Assembly (NCBI GenBank): GCA_951213105.1
Contig: OX578134.1
Coordinates: 142,894,450 to 142,958,449 of the forward strand
Reading direction: 5' to 3'
DNA from: Amaurobius ferox
Lineage: Eukaryota; Arthropoda; Arachnida; Araneae; Amaurobiidae
DNA: 64,000 nucleotides
The notes under the pieces are model-generated. The model saw nothing but the letters and a program-made list of their open reading frames with translations, had not been told where the DNA came from and ran no database searches. Position numbers and translations under genes: made by a program. Shown here one piece after another: positions 47,893-60,517 of this stretch (its first letter is position 1; each line of letters opens with the position of its first letter).

Positions 47893-48141
47893 AAGATATT
47901 TATTTGATATTTATAATTTTATCACATAAAAATATTATAATTTTTATGCATAACAAAAATATGTATGCTTTTTTCCGGTGAAGGTCCGAAACCAGTCTTT
48001 CTCCCATGTAGGCCTACCATGAAAGTTCATGGCCCTACGTTGGGAATCAGTGACAGTTTGCTTTTTAAATTCATTAACAGATGGCAGCACTACAATTATC
48101 GTGGAAGATATTTATTTGATATTTATAATTTTATCATATAA
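47893..48141. repeat. Direct repeat pair beside the RT remnant
   Basis: GGAAGATATTTATTTGATAT followed by TTATAATTTTATCA.ATAAAA occurs at about 47893 and 48102. Between them is a GC-richer piece with GTAGGCCTACCATGAAAG. It could be a relic of terminal repeats. Confidence 0.6.
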
Positions 48142-48154
48142 AATGTATTATAAT

Positions 48155-48650
48155 GCTTTACATATTATCAATATGTAAAGAATGGAATTTTTTATCAGAT
48201 AATCTATATATTCTAAAAAGCTGATTAAGAATTATATTTCTAAACAATAGAAACGAGTTGCAGGAATTAAATGGTAAGATTTTATTAATTTTAAAATTAA
48301 AAGAGTCTTTTTTTATCATATAAATTAGTAACAATTCTATTAAAAGGTTCAACAAAAAGATTTAAATCCAAAAAATTAATATTTTTACTAATAGTAGCTT
48401 CATTAAGAATTAATTCCAAATTATCAGGATAAAAATCTATATTAATGACACAATTTTCAGTATATACTAAGCAAATCAGGCACTAAGGCACACTAAGCAT
48501 CCAACATATCTGTATATTGTAAAATCCATTGATGTAAAAGATTGTTCAAAATGATAAAGATATAAATTAGCTAACATACTGCTACTGCAGTCACCCTGTG
48601 GAACTCCTGAGACTTGTAGGTATAATTCATTTCCTTGAAAAATCTAATTA
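48155..48650 (-). pseudogene. Degenerate reverse transcriptase of an unplaced type
   Basis: On the minus strand: LYLQVSGVPQGDCSSSMLAN (motif B, usual GxPQGxxxSxxLANLYL), then LYLYHFEQSF, then YRYVGCLV where the active site should read YxYxDD. After stops there is a MIKKDSFNFKINKILPF stretch and NQLFRIYRLSDKKFHSL. The FNFKI and RIYRLS blocks resemble a group of eukaryotic RT-like proteins of the Penelope or related type, but I am not sure of the class. The lost Asp pair and several stops show it is dead. Confidence 0.6.
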
Positions 48651-50396
48651 TTGAAAATAACAAAGTCAAGAAGTTTAGGAAAATTAATAAAACTGGCTTG
48701 AGATGTAAGACTAGTAATATAATCATTATATATATATATATATATTATATATGTGTGTGTGTGTGTTATTGCGGTTCGTTCTCAGTATAAATTGACCAAA
48801 TAAAGTGTTTGAAAAGTAAAAAAAAAAATGTTATTATTTGCAGAAAAGTGGACATATTGAAATTTTAAATATATATTCATTTTACCAAAATATATAATAA
48901 TATTTAGAAATATTTATTTTGGGACATTTTAGTAGCAATTCTTACAGAAATCTGAAATATCCATAATTCAGTGATAAGATATAACAAAACCTTCAAATAT
49001 TTTCCATTTTTCATCTAATATAAAAAAAATCTGCCAATACTACAGTTAAGATATCAATCTCTGTTATTAAAATATCCTTCCGTAAAAATATCTCCATCAA
49101 TACTTTTATCGGTTTTTAAAATATCTATCTAATCTTGTTGCATTTTGGCGCGTCAAAACCTTTATCCATTAGTCAAGTTTTTTTTTGTGAATAAGATATT
49201 ATATTACCCCTAGAATCTAATGCTCCGCGACGTCTGAGGAAAATTTAATAAGAGTCAAAATTTTCCCTTGGGTGGTTTTGCTTACATAAAAAGGAAACTT
49301 TGATATTAAATCACGTCACTTCTTGGCATCAATACACAGACGTTGAATGCGAGTTGCCGTAGTTGCCAAGCTAAAAATAGTGGTGAAATTCAATAAAATA
49401 AATATATCTTTCCCGTTTGAACAAAATACCAGACAGTAGAAACAATCTTTAGTGAAAAATATTGAATTTAAACTATAAACGTTCATCACAAAGTTCTGGA
49501 AAGTAACTGAATGAGTAAAGAGATCATAGATAAAAAAAATAACACCCGAAGGATCAATTCTTCGCAAGAAAGACATTAATTGCAGTAATTTTTTAATTAC
49601 TCATCTGAAAAATACTGTCAGTTAAATTTTAAAATAGTCACAAATTATTATTTAGTTTTATTTTCTAAGGTTCTTTTCTCAATTAACTTAAGCCATTTTT
49701 CTGCCCAATATTTGAGAGAACAAATTGATGTAATGTTTAGTCATCCCTAACTCATTATTAACTTAGTATTTTTACACCATTGATAGTAATTATAAAACAA
49801 TTATAAATATATTTTTAGTGTTTCAATGTCTCTGAGGTTTTCTCTCCAGTTACTGAACACATTTATTAAAATTTTATAAAACAATTTGACGTAATGCTAT
49901 ATTTCAGTCATCCATAATTTTTTGTTTATTTTGTATATTTCTTATATCACTTAAATTCTAGCCTAAAAATAAAAAAATAAATCCTTTGGTATTTTCTAGC
50001 ATGCAGTATCAAGCCTACAATTACGTGCATAAATCAAGAAACTAAATTTAGAAGCTACTTAGTTTACTTGAGTTATATTTCAAAAATTTATATTCAAATA
50101 TATTTCAAAAATTATATTTCCATAATTTATATTTAGATATATTTAAAAAATTATGATTCAAGGAATAATATTTATATATATTTCAAGAATTATTCTTATA
50201 GAATCTATGTTCATTCTACATTTAGTGTGCTTAAAGAACAGTTACGTAACAAAAATATGTTATTTTACCAAACATGGTATTTAATACATCTTTCCATTTA
50301 TAAAATTCGACACACTGATGTATTATTTGCGAAATTATTTTTATCTTTCGTATTTAAAATTTATGTTTCTTTTAAATATTTTATTGCCATTGCAAA

Positions 50397-50433
<37 letters not shown>

Positions 50434-50734
50434 GAAGCAAGCATTTTTGTGTTCATTTCGAAGGGATATATGGACTTGACGAGAATTTTTTCGAAATGAA
50501 CTTATCTTAAGCCTAAAGTTCTTCCATGTGCAAGCTTTTTTGCTTGATTTTTTTGTTTTCCTATTTTCATTCCTCATCTTTGAAATTTGTTGATTGTCTT
50601 TGTCTTTATGACCTGCATTACGCTTTATAATTTCCTCTTTATGTTTTAATTTCTTTTATTTCTTTGTATTTTGTAGATAATTTTGTAATAGTGTATTATG
50701 AGTTACTACTTACTTTCTAACATTGGATTTACTA

Positions 50735-50790
<56 letters not shown>

Positions 50791-50955
50791 CTTAAATATG
50801 CTCCAAATAGTTTATTATTTAACTTTCTATACAGTTTATTTCAAAATTATGACCTAATTTTCTAAATTAAAATGAAAGTTTATTGATACTAAACGAAAAA
50901 ACAAAGTTGTTGATTGTCTTTAATAGGTACTGGCAGTTATTAAATAAGCATTTAC
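48651..50955. other. Intron-like stretch with microsatellites
   Basis: (TA)n at 48727-48744 and (GT)n at 48752-48766; (TA)n at 50403-50430 and 50738-50789. Otherwise AT-rich with chance frames. Confidence 0.6.
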
Positions 50956-51188
50956 CTGCGCATGTCTATGTGGTATGTCGTATTCATGACCTTTCCCGTC
51001 ATGCCTTCTTAGTGTATTGCAATGCGATGTGTTGGGAGATTCCCCATACGTCGAGAGTTGTGTCGTGGCGTAAGGTGTGGGGTAGTACAGAGGTTCTCTC
51101 TGACTGTCATCGGACGGGTCACTTCGCTTCACTTTGCCATAGGAACTCATAGACAGATTTTCACCTTTTCCTCCCGAGCTCCCTGAAT
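50956..51188 (-). CDS. Exon 1 (first in window) of the receptor-tail gene
   Basis: The block is 233 bp, with acceptor TTTTTATTTACAG and donor CGCAG|GTAAAT; two bases complete a codon at its start and it ends in phase 0. It encodes 77 residues: SGSSGGKGENLSMSSYGKVK, RSDPSDDSQ, REPLYYPTPYATTQLSTYGE, SPNTSHCNTLRRHDG, then GHEYDIPHRHAQ. Tyr-containing sites (YYPTP, PYATTQL, YDIP) are of the kind bound by SH2/PTB adaptors. There is no membrane helix, Ig or fibronectin domain, so this is probably cytoplasmic tail. The PYATTQL-type wording made me think of Dscam-family receptors; that is from memory and not proven. The next exon upstream lies beyond what I could find, probably past 64000. Confidence 0.8.
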
Positions 51189-54017
51189 CTGTAAATAAAA
51201 ATATTTTATGGACTTTAGTTTAAACAGCGGCTGTCTTGCAATTAAGAGTACAATGAGAATATTAACATTTTCTTGTTAGCTACTGTTTTCACAACTGTTC
51301 ACACCGCTGTTTTTATAGCTGTTCCAACTGCTGTTTTCACAGTAATTTTTAGTAGATGACTCTACCTTTTCAATTAAATAGCAATGTAGCAACTAAGAGA
51401 GTTAGTTCTGTTAAAATATTGGCAGTCAGAAGGTTTGTTCGATTTCATGATTTGCACTAAGTATAGTGTTTAAAATTTTATCGCATGTTCTGGCTAGAGG
51501 TCTTTTTTGACAGATTTCCCCCACTTGATTGTTTTCCCTATTTTTTCTTTCTTGAAAATTTTTAATGTTTAATTATAAGGTCATTGTCATTTTATATAAT
51601 ATGAGGTATGATGAATTCAATAAAATTATGAAGAATTTGCTAAAAGTTAGAAGTGCGAATTTTTTAAAAATCAGTGAAAAAAGCCTTAATTTGGTGTGAC
51701 AGGAAATTCGAGTTTTATAGTTTGACAGATGGAAAATAAAGGATTTAATTGTTGTTTATTTTAGGTATTTTTTCTATTATAATTTAATAACACCGTAGAA
51801 TGACAATGGTCTTTCCTTAGAAAGCAAAAATGCTCTATACATGAAATAATTTTACCAAAGCAGAATTCCACAAATACCAATTTTGCTTATAGAATAGCTG
51901 GAATCAACTTTGGTAAAATTGAGAAATTCAACGGCATTTCAAAATATAATTTGCATTTATTTTCAGAAGGAAGTGTATCTTCCTTGTTTCAATCAGTACT
52001 AAAAATTCATTTTACCATCAATAATTTCTTCAGGAAGAATCGGAAGCTTTTTTTAAACGGAGGTTAAAAGTGTAATTCAGATAGCTCATCGATATATAGT
52101 TAACTGAGAGTTCAGTAAATAGTACACAATAATTCGTTAACAGAATTTTAAAGAATTAGAAACTAATTTCAAATAGAGCTATTTTATGTAAATTTTTACT
52201 AAATATAAAACACCCATAGAGTAGCAGGCATATATTCTCATTCTTTGTTACACACCAAAGATAAAATTTTTCTGATTGTATCATGTAACGTTATTGAGGT
52301 CAAATTGTGCTCACTAGAAAATATTTTCTATTTCAAGACTGCTAGTCCATGACCAAATAGAAGAATGAACTTACAACTGGGGAATAGATAAAAAATATTT
52401 AGTCCTAAGAATTATTCGTACCTGTTTCAAGTATATTGTATTTCATTTTCATCTATTTATTTACTATATATTTACTTGTTTAACGTTTACATTTTCTGTT
52501 TTTATTAGTAATGCGCCAGAAACATAAAAGCAGAAAGCAATAAACTAACTTTATTGCTATTTGAGTATATTTTTCAGGAACAGCAATAGAATTTCCGTTG
52601 TTTATATGGATTTGCTTCTAAAGAAAAACGCATTCCACAATGCAAAAAACTTTCCTCGTGAACAACATAACACTTATAATGGCATGTTACTCATTTTTTA
52701 TTAGAAATTATAATTATGCAAATTATATTCATCTTCAGCAGTCGCAACGCACAATTTGAGCCCTGTCGGAGATTTCTGAAGGTTCTTCGTGGAAGTGTGA
52801 ATATGGCCTTATGTATGAGTTTGAGCCAGTAAATATCACTTCTAAACTATTTTAACAGGGATACTTCAATTCTCAATGTTAAAATATGCCTGTCCTTATC
52901 TGACCTTTATCTTAGTTGAGCCATACATAAATAAATTTATATGAAATGTAAAATATATTTCATTCAATTTTTAAAGCATACTAATGGCTTAGTGGGTTAT
53001 TACATTGTATCATTTACTAATTTAAAATCATTTTAAGAGCTTCCATCGTAAAGATTGTCATTATTTAAAAGTCTTCGTTCGAAATGAGCTTTTCTATTTT
53101 AAAACTAAATGCGAACTAAAAATTTCTGAAGATTTAAAAAACTAATGATTCTACACAAATGAGAAAAAACAGTTATTACTTTAATTTCAAACATTTAAGC
53201 AGTTATTTAAAAATGCATTAATGGAAAGTAAAAACATTTAGCTATCATTTTTGAGTAAGAGCTTATAAATTTAATCATGGGCATTTAATTACAAATTTAA
53301 TCATGGGCAGATGTCTTTTAAATAGTTTTTAAATTAATAGTCGTAGTCATCACAGTTGCTCTAAGGGTTTGTAATCATCATATTTAACTTGTTTAATTTA
53401 AAATATTTATTAATTGCGTATGTATATTTACATTTTACTGAAATCCCTTGTGTATCCACCATATGATTTGCTCTACAGAATAACAAATTTAGATATTGTG
53501 AGGCAAAAGTACGCTAAATAAGGGAAATATTATATCTGATCTCGATGGAAAGCAATAACATTTTCATTACGTATTAAAATAAGAAAAAATTAAAATAAGA
53601 ATAAATTTCATAGAAATCATTTACAATGTTTTTGAGAGATGGTGTCTCTATGGTAAAGTAAAGTTCAAATATTTCCTGAACAGTACTTGCTAAATCCTCG
53701 GTGTCCACTAACTTCTGATAAATGTGGTAAAAATGATGCCCAATTATATTAAAACATTACATAAGAAATGCCTATGTTTGTAAAATTCGATTTAAAAAAA
53801 GAAGGGGGGGTTCGATTTTCTTATTCGATTTCTTGTTCGAATTTCGAGAAAAAGAAAATTGTTAAGAAATCGAGATCCTTCCTCTGATCCGATCTGCTAC
53901 AAAATCACTAGGCCTATCATGTTTAACGATTGCGATTATTGATCCAAATTTTATTCTATTTATTCAGTTTATTTGCCAGATATTATGTCCGTGGACTTGC
54001 ACACAGTCAGAAATATA

Positions 54018-54053
<36 letters not shown>

Positions 54054-54711
54054 TACAGACATAAGTGAAAATAGTGTTCTATAATCAGTGATAATCAGTA
54101 CTAGAAAGATACTTATGAAAAGATTCTCCTGAAACTTATAATCAACAAAATACTCATAGATTAATACCAGAGTTGTAATTTTAACTCTACACGATATAGT
54201 CCCTTTGCTGACACTATATGTGGTAAAGAAAAATATTTAACAAAAAAAAATATCTGAATGCATAAAAAATGTATATGATTCTAACTGCACAACTGAAATT
54301 TAAGATTACCATGAAACAATAGAAATAAAGACATTGAGTTTTAACATATATTATTACTAAAGGCAATATCTTAATCTCGTTATATTTCTAAAAAATTTAT
54401 AACCAAAGATACTATACTCTGCGACAATCTAGTAACATAAAACTTGAACACAGAGACGTAATGAATGAACTAAAGATATTTAATTTAATGTTATGATTAT
54501 ATGAGTTAGATAGTATTTAATGATTTTTCCCATTTCCATGCATAATTTCTGACATATGTCAGCAATGAAATTAAATATAATTATCTTTCTAAATGTACAA
54601 AGTTAAAATTTATCTGCTAACTGACCATATTTAAATGCTCACAATAAAGAAAATAAACTATGTGTAACATATGTGTAATGGTATACATAATAGTAGGCCT
54701 TTTTGTGAATT
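51189..54711. other. AT-rich stretch with a (CA)n tract at 54021-54050
   Basis: A minus-strand open piece of about 60 codons near 53570-53760 (KLVDTEDLASTVQEIF) lacks recognised relatives and splice context. Nothing else was found. Confidence 0.35.
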
Positions 54712-54965
54712 TCAGTCAGATAGAACATGTATCAAACTTAAATCTATTATCTTCGGCTGAATAACGCTATCGCTACACCATTTCAACCAACTAAGAATTT
54801 TTTTATTGGTTTTACATTCTACTCCTCCAAAATAACGAGGTTGGATGGTGCTTTCCAATAGCCGACATACTATATGTATTTTCCTTGAAGTTAAAACAGA
54901 CATAGCCTTACATCGAACTCGGATTTCCTGAGTTTTACCAATTACGCTACCGTCACAATTTCGGG
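54712..54965 (-). mobile_element. Possible tRNA-derived SINE
   Basis: The minus-strand head (54962-54905) has an A-box-like GGTAGCGTAATTGGTAAAAC and a B-box-like GAGTTCGATGT. The anticodon arm is nearly gone. A body of about 190 bp follows, and AGCGATAGCG reappears near the far end. Weak. Confidence 0.4.
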
Positions 54966-55390
54966 CATGTAAAGCATTAATTTGAATAATCTGACATAAA
55001 TGCAGTTATTGATTTTTATTAATACATAACATAACTTTTGTGCATCTTTATTGAAAGAAATCGGACATTCCATTCCGAAAACTACATTTAGTCAAAAATT
55101 TTATGAACATCTAAAAAGTGATGATCAATTACATTGAATAAAATATGGCGTAAACATGTTTTGCATTTTAAAGGAATAGGATAACTTTGGAAAACTGGGT
55201 ATGTGTTATTCCCAAGATACTACGAATGACTTTTGAAATAACATAACAGTCTTCAACTGATTCAAAAATGGCGTGAACTGCATACTTCAGATTTTTCATA
55301 TGGTCTCTATTAAAACAAGTCGTCTGAGCTTCACATCTTACACTTTTTGGGTTTTCTACTTTAAAGTTGTTCCAATCCCCGTTATGTAAG
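54966..55390. other. AT-rich stretch, nothing recognised
   Basis: No features supported. Confidence 0.3.
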
Positions 55391-55395
55391 AAAGC

Positions 55396-56279
55396 CTACA
55401 CCAAGTACAAAAGACCCTGCCACAAAAGAGAATCACAGACAAATTCCTGCTCAACCGACAGCTGTCCCAAGGAGACGTCCATACAATCTAGGAGGGGAGC
55501 AGGAGAAGCAAGAAGGAAACAAGGACAAGGAGATAAAGATTTCTCCTCCTCCACGAATATCATACTACGGAGGTGTCTACTTCTAACTCCAGCCATGGCC
55601 GTTTGGAGGGATCTTGAACTCTTGCACTGCAGAGAGAGGCCAGGGTTCTTTGCGGCGTACCAATAGTGAACAGGGGAAGTACGCCAAGAAGAATTAATTC
55701 TAATTTTGTGAAAGGGGATGAATTTCCGAAGGACACAAGACAGAAGAACTGGGGGTCAGGGTAGTCACAACTCTTTCTAGCCAGCTCTTCAGCGATCTCG
55801 TTACCAGACACACCGACATGTGACGGTATCCACTGGAGACACACAATTTTTCTGTGACCAAGCCTTGTCAACTTGGAAATAATACTCTGACCAGTCCTCT
55901 CCACAATTTTCGGCCAATTTTTTAAATATTGAATGGAGCTTCTGCTGTCCGTCAGGATCCAAAAACTGTCCCTATCAAAACAGAGTGCATGATCAAGAGC
56001 GCTACTGATAGAGATAAGTTCAGAGCTAAAGACGGAACAATGGTCAGCGTTTCTAATGTTGCTTCTAATAACACCCTCGGAAGTGTTTATATAGATGCCA
56101 CTCCCTACTCTACCCTTATCCGATCGGCTACCATCGGTATATATTACCAAGATACGGTCAGGAATAGATTTGATGACTTCAAGAGCCATTTGCCTGAGTA
56201 GTTCTGGATGATTGTCATGCTTGGTAATACTAGTCAACAAATTCTCCTGGAAACAAATTCCCCGAAACTTTCCCTACAT
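55396..56279 (-). pseudogene. LINE 3' end: RNase H with intact active site, frameshifted C-terminus
   Basis: A 226-codon minus-strand frame (56240-55560) holds a complete RNase H domain: VIYTDGSRSDKGRVGSG (first Asp), SVFSSELISISSAL (Glu), FWILTDSRSSIQYL (Asp), and LQWIPSHVGVSGNEIAEELA (final catalytic Asp position taken by Glu in AEE, or shifted). A C-terminal part follows with TLASLCSARV. The true C-terminus continues in another frame (55596-55396: LSPCPCFLLASPAPLLDC, then QEFVCDSLLWQGLLYLV and stop), so one frameshift lies near 55590. The RT and endonuclease are missing, as in a 5'-truncated LINE insertion. It is a different family from 43590-45235, judging by the C-terminus. Confidence 0.85.
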
Positions 56280-56550
56280 TAAATAGTTTGATAGTTGCAG
56301 TACTATTCATTGATTCATTGAAAGTTACAAAGAGAACAGCATTCAAATCTATTATATCGATTCACATATTATATTGATTGACTGTAAATAGCATTGTTCT
56401 GGGAATTTTACACATGATTATAATATATTGCTCTTCTAGGTTCAGTGATTGCACTTTTATTGAAAGTTACAGATAATAAAATTCTTCATATATAGGAAAA
56501 TAAATACTTCTTATTTCAAAATCAGATTTCCAATTTTGAATTATATTCTC

Positions 56551-57966
56551 TCAATATACACATTTTATTAATTCAAAATATGTGTATGATCAACGACTCA
56601 TTTATAAAACTAATTCTTAAAACAAATCCACAAATGTTTGTGGGGAACATAAGTTAATGTAAAACTGCATTTAGGTAAGAAGCACAATGTCATTCTTCTA
56701 GAAAATAAGAACGTATATTTTAGGACAAAAATCGTTTATGGAAGGAAAAAGTTTAGTAACACCTACAGATGGTCAAAGAAAATTGACACACTATGTTTTC
56801 TTTTATGTTTCACCGAAACGGGAGAAAGTTTCTTTTTAGATGACTTTAACAGATGGTGCTACTACCTAAAAAAATTTCATATTTTGAAAAATAAAGGGCG
56901 CTCGATCGATATAAAGGCTGTATTTTTATCAGTTTCATTTGGCCTAGGTTAAAATATATTTAAAATTGGATTTTTTTTTATTCTTTGTGAATAAAAAAAT
57001 AAAATAATACATAAGTAAAATAAGTGAAATAATTTATGAACTCACATTCGAATTTTGAGTTTCTGAAACAATAATTCTTTAAAAAAAACGTTTAGATGAA
57101 TTATCAAAATTTCGTAAACTATTCTGCAATTCTAAAAACTTTAGCTTTTTTTTCCAGTCCCATTTTTTCCAATTCTATTTCTAAGTACTCAAGTAACAGA
57201 TTAAAACTGCTATTTTTCTATGCGACAAAAATGAATGGTTGTGTCATAGTATTATAACTGTTCAATCGTAATGTAGCAATGCCCAACTGGCTCATTGCTT
57301 AGTTATGTTATAGTTCCGAAGCCTAATTCAAGCGAGATCTCTACAAAAGGGACTTCTCTGCGGTATTTAACACATCTGAAGGAACTGGTATACACTGTCT
57401 ACAAGATAATTTGCTCTTATATCTAACGTTTGGATTCGTCTGACATACATTTTTTCCCGAAAATATAAAAACAATGAATACATTTTACTCGAAAATCACT
57501 TGTGAATATTTGCATATGTAACATTAGAAGATTTCCATTAAAAATAGCTAGATTCATTCAACTTTCTCATACAATTATAATCCGCGTTTACTAGACTCTT
57601 TATTATTGTAATATTATATTGTATATTGTATATTGATATCGCAGCAAAAAAAGTATATCTTATACTATATCATGAAAAGTGAATCGAATATTCGTTTTGA
57701 AGTAATTCTTTTAAACAGATTCCCAATTATTTAAACCATATAAAATATGCAAATTGAGAGTGAATTCAATGAATGCATTTGCATGATGTATGTGGATACT
57801 TACTATTTCAATACTTTTTATAAATATAGGTTAATTCATTCTTATTTTTATGGACAACCATTTATCAGTGGCGTATTTTGAAATTCATTTTGGGGTTTCA
57901 GTTAAAAATCAATCTCAACGGGTCGAAGTTAGAGGTCTGCAGGGGCTCGGACTGGCCCGTGAGCTT
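56551..57966. repeat. Tandem segmental duplication, copy A
   Basis: From TCAATATACACATTTTATT to GCCCGTGAGCTT. It is nearly identical to copy B (57980-59478), with an offset of 1429 bp at the start. Its last 37 bp (from 57930) are the left tip of the hAT-like element found whole in copy B. A non-coding AT-rich sequence otherwise. Confidence 0.95.
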
Positions 57967-57979
57967 CTCGAATGTTTTT

Positions 57980-59478
57980 TCAATATACACATTTTATTAA
58001 TTCAAAATATGTGTATGATCAATGACTCATTTATAAAACTAATTCTTAAAACAAATCCACAAATGTTTGTGAGGAACATAAGTTAATATAAAACTGCATT
58101 TAGGTAAGAAGCACAATGTAATTCTTCTTGAAAATAAGAACGTATATTTTAGGACAAAAGTCGTTTATGGAAGGAAAAAGTTTAGTAACACCTACAGATG
58201 GTCAAAGAAAATTGACACACTATGTTTTCTTCTCTTATTGAATTTGAAGAAATTTTTCTTCTCTTATTGAAGAAAATTGACACACTATGTTTTCTTTCTT
58301 TTCTTCTCTCTTTTCTTGTTCTTCTCTTATGTTTCGCCAAAACGGGAGAAAGTTTCTTTTTAGATGACTTTAACAGATGGTGCTACTACCTCAAAAAATT
58401 TCATATTTTGAAAAATAAAGGGCGCTCGATCGATATAAAGGCTGTATTTTTATCAGTTCCATTTGGCCTAGGTTAAAATATATTTAAAATTGGATTTTTT
58501 TTATTCTTTGTGAATAAAAGAATGAAATAATACATAAGTAAAATAAGTGAAATAATTTATGAATTCACATTCGAATTTTGAGTTTCTGAAACAATAATTC
58601 TGTAAAAAAATCCTTTAGATGAATTATCAAAATTTCGTAAAATATTCTGCAATTCTAAAAACTTTAGCTTTTTTTAACAGTCCCATTTTTTCCAATTATA
58701 TTTCTATGTACTCAAGTAACAGATTAAAACTGCTCTTTTTCTATGCGACAAAATATATGGTTGTGTCATGTTATTATAACTGTTCACTTGTAAAGTAGCA
58801 ATGCCCAACTGGCTCATTGCTTAGTTATGTTATAGTTCCAAAGTCTAATTCAAGCGAGATCTCTACGAAAGGGACTTCTCTGCGGTATTTAATACATCTG
58901 AAGGAACTAGTATACACTGTCTACAAGATAATTTTCTCTTATATCTAACGTTTGGATTCGTCTGTCATACATTTTTTTTCCGAAAATATAAAAGCATTGA
59001 ATAAATTTTAATCGAAAATCACTTGTGAATATTTGCATATGTAACATTAGAAGATTTCTATTACAAATAGCTAGATTCATTCAACTTTCTCATACAATTA
59101 TAATCCGCGTTTACTAGACTCATTATTATTGTAATATTATTATATTGATATCACAGCAAAAAAAGTATACCTTATACTATATCATGAAAAGTGAATCCAA
59201 TATTCGTTTTGAAGTAATTCTTTTAAACAGATTCCCAATTATTTAAACCATATAAAATATGCAAATTGACAGTGAATTCATTGAATGCATTAGCATGATG
59301 TATGTGGATACTTACTATTTTAATACTTTTTTTAAATATAGTTTAATTCATTCTTATTTTTATGGACAACCATTTATCAGTGCCGTATTTTGAAATTCAT
59401 TTTGGGGTTTCAGTTAAAAATCAATCTCAACGGGTCGAATTTAGAGGTCTGCAGGGGCTCGGACTGGTCCGTGAGCTT
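57980..59478. repeat. Tandem segmental duplication, copy B
   Basis: Same sequence as copy A with scattered substitutions. It carries an extra pyrimidine-rich stretch of about 95 bp (58228-58327) in which AGAAAATTGACACACTATG is repeated (58206 and 58273). The 84-codon frame at 58222-58476 arises from this insertion and is not taken as a gene. Confidence 0.95.
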
Positions 59479-60517
59479 GGGCCCGACCTGGCTCACAGGA
59501 TCGGGTCTGACCCATGAATTTAGACCCGACATGGTCCACGGGCCGGACTCAAGCCACGTTGTATTAAATTCGGTTCAGGTTGGACAGTGTCAATATAAAT
59601 AAAAAATTACTTTTAATTTACTTATAAATTACTTTTAATTTAACACTGATATTTCATTTTCAATTTTATTCTGTGATTTTAATTTCAATTATTAGATTTC
59701 GAATGTTTCTAAATTATCAAAATTAAATAAATTTTCTTAAAGTAAAACACTTCCTACGATTTCTTTCAGATAACAAATATTTAATGAAAATTTATTTGAG
59801 CAAACTGTTATAATATAAAATTATTATATGGATAAGACGAATTATTGTCCTTGAAATTATTATTTGTATTCTAAACATCTACCACTTTTATATTAAAATT
59901 ATTAAATTTCAAAAATATTCATAACTGTATTAGAATGAAAGAAAATATTACCTATGTATACTTACATAAAAGTTTAACCGCATTGAAATATTTTTAAAAA
60001 TACTAATGATTGTGGCATATGACATATTTATTTTGCAACCGCTGAAGTCGAGAATATTTAGTACTGATAAACTCTAACAAAAGGGCATTGAATTGTTCAC
60101 TGATAACTTAAATGGGTGAATAAAACATTTTTTAAGCGTAATCTCAGTAAAAAGCGGTTTTCTCACTTAATTTCTGATAATTTTAAACCAAACTAATAAA
60201 TAAAAACACCCTTTACAGTAATGATCATTCTTGGTTTGTACATATTTTTCAAATGCAGGTTATTTATAATTTATTACTATGTGTAATATAACTTGTGTTT
60301 AAATCCTTAAATGTAAATTTGGATCACCATACGAGGCAACAAGCTTCAATGTATTAAAACATATTCGGACCGGTCCGTCTTGGGGATGGCTTTGAATGCT
60401 TTTGGGACGAATTAGGTTCGGGTGAATCATTTTAAAAAGATTTTGGGCTTCGCCCAAGTCAAATCTTAATGTTTTCGGCCCGGGTAAAATTTTAAATTAG
60501 ACCCGTGCAGACATCTA
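59442..60517. mobile_element. hAT-like non-autonomous element
   Basis: Starts TAGAGGTCTGCAGGGGCTCG and ends GACCCGTGCAGACATCTA, inverted ends of the hAT TAGAGGTGTGCA type. GC-rich subterminal parts (GGGCCCGACCTGG..., TTTCGGCCCGGGT...) surround an AT-rich centre without transposase. I found no convincing 8-bp target duplication. Confidence 0.7.

Noticed and set aside
53570..53760. Minus-strand open piece reading KLVDTEDLASTVQEIF
   Set aside because: Coding-like composition but no start, donor, or recognised family; too short to call.
58222..58476. 84-codon frame in duplication copy B
   Set aside because: It exists only because of a pyrimidine-rich slippage insertion absent from copy A.
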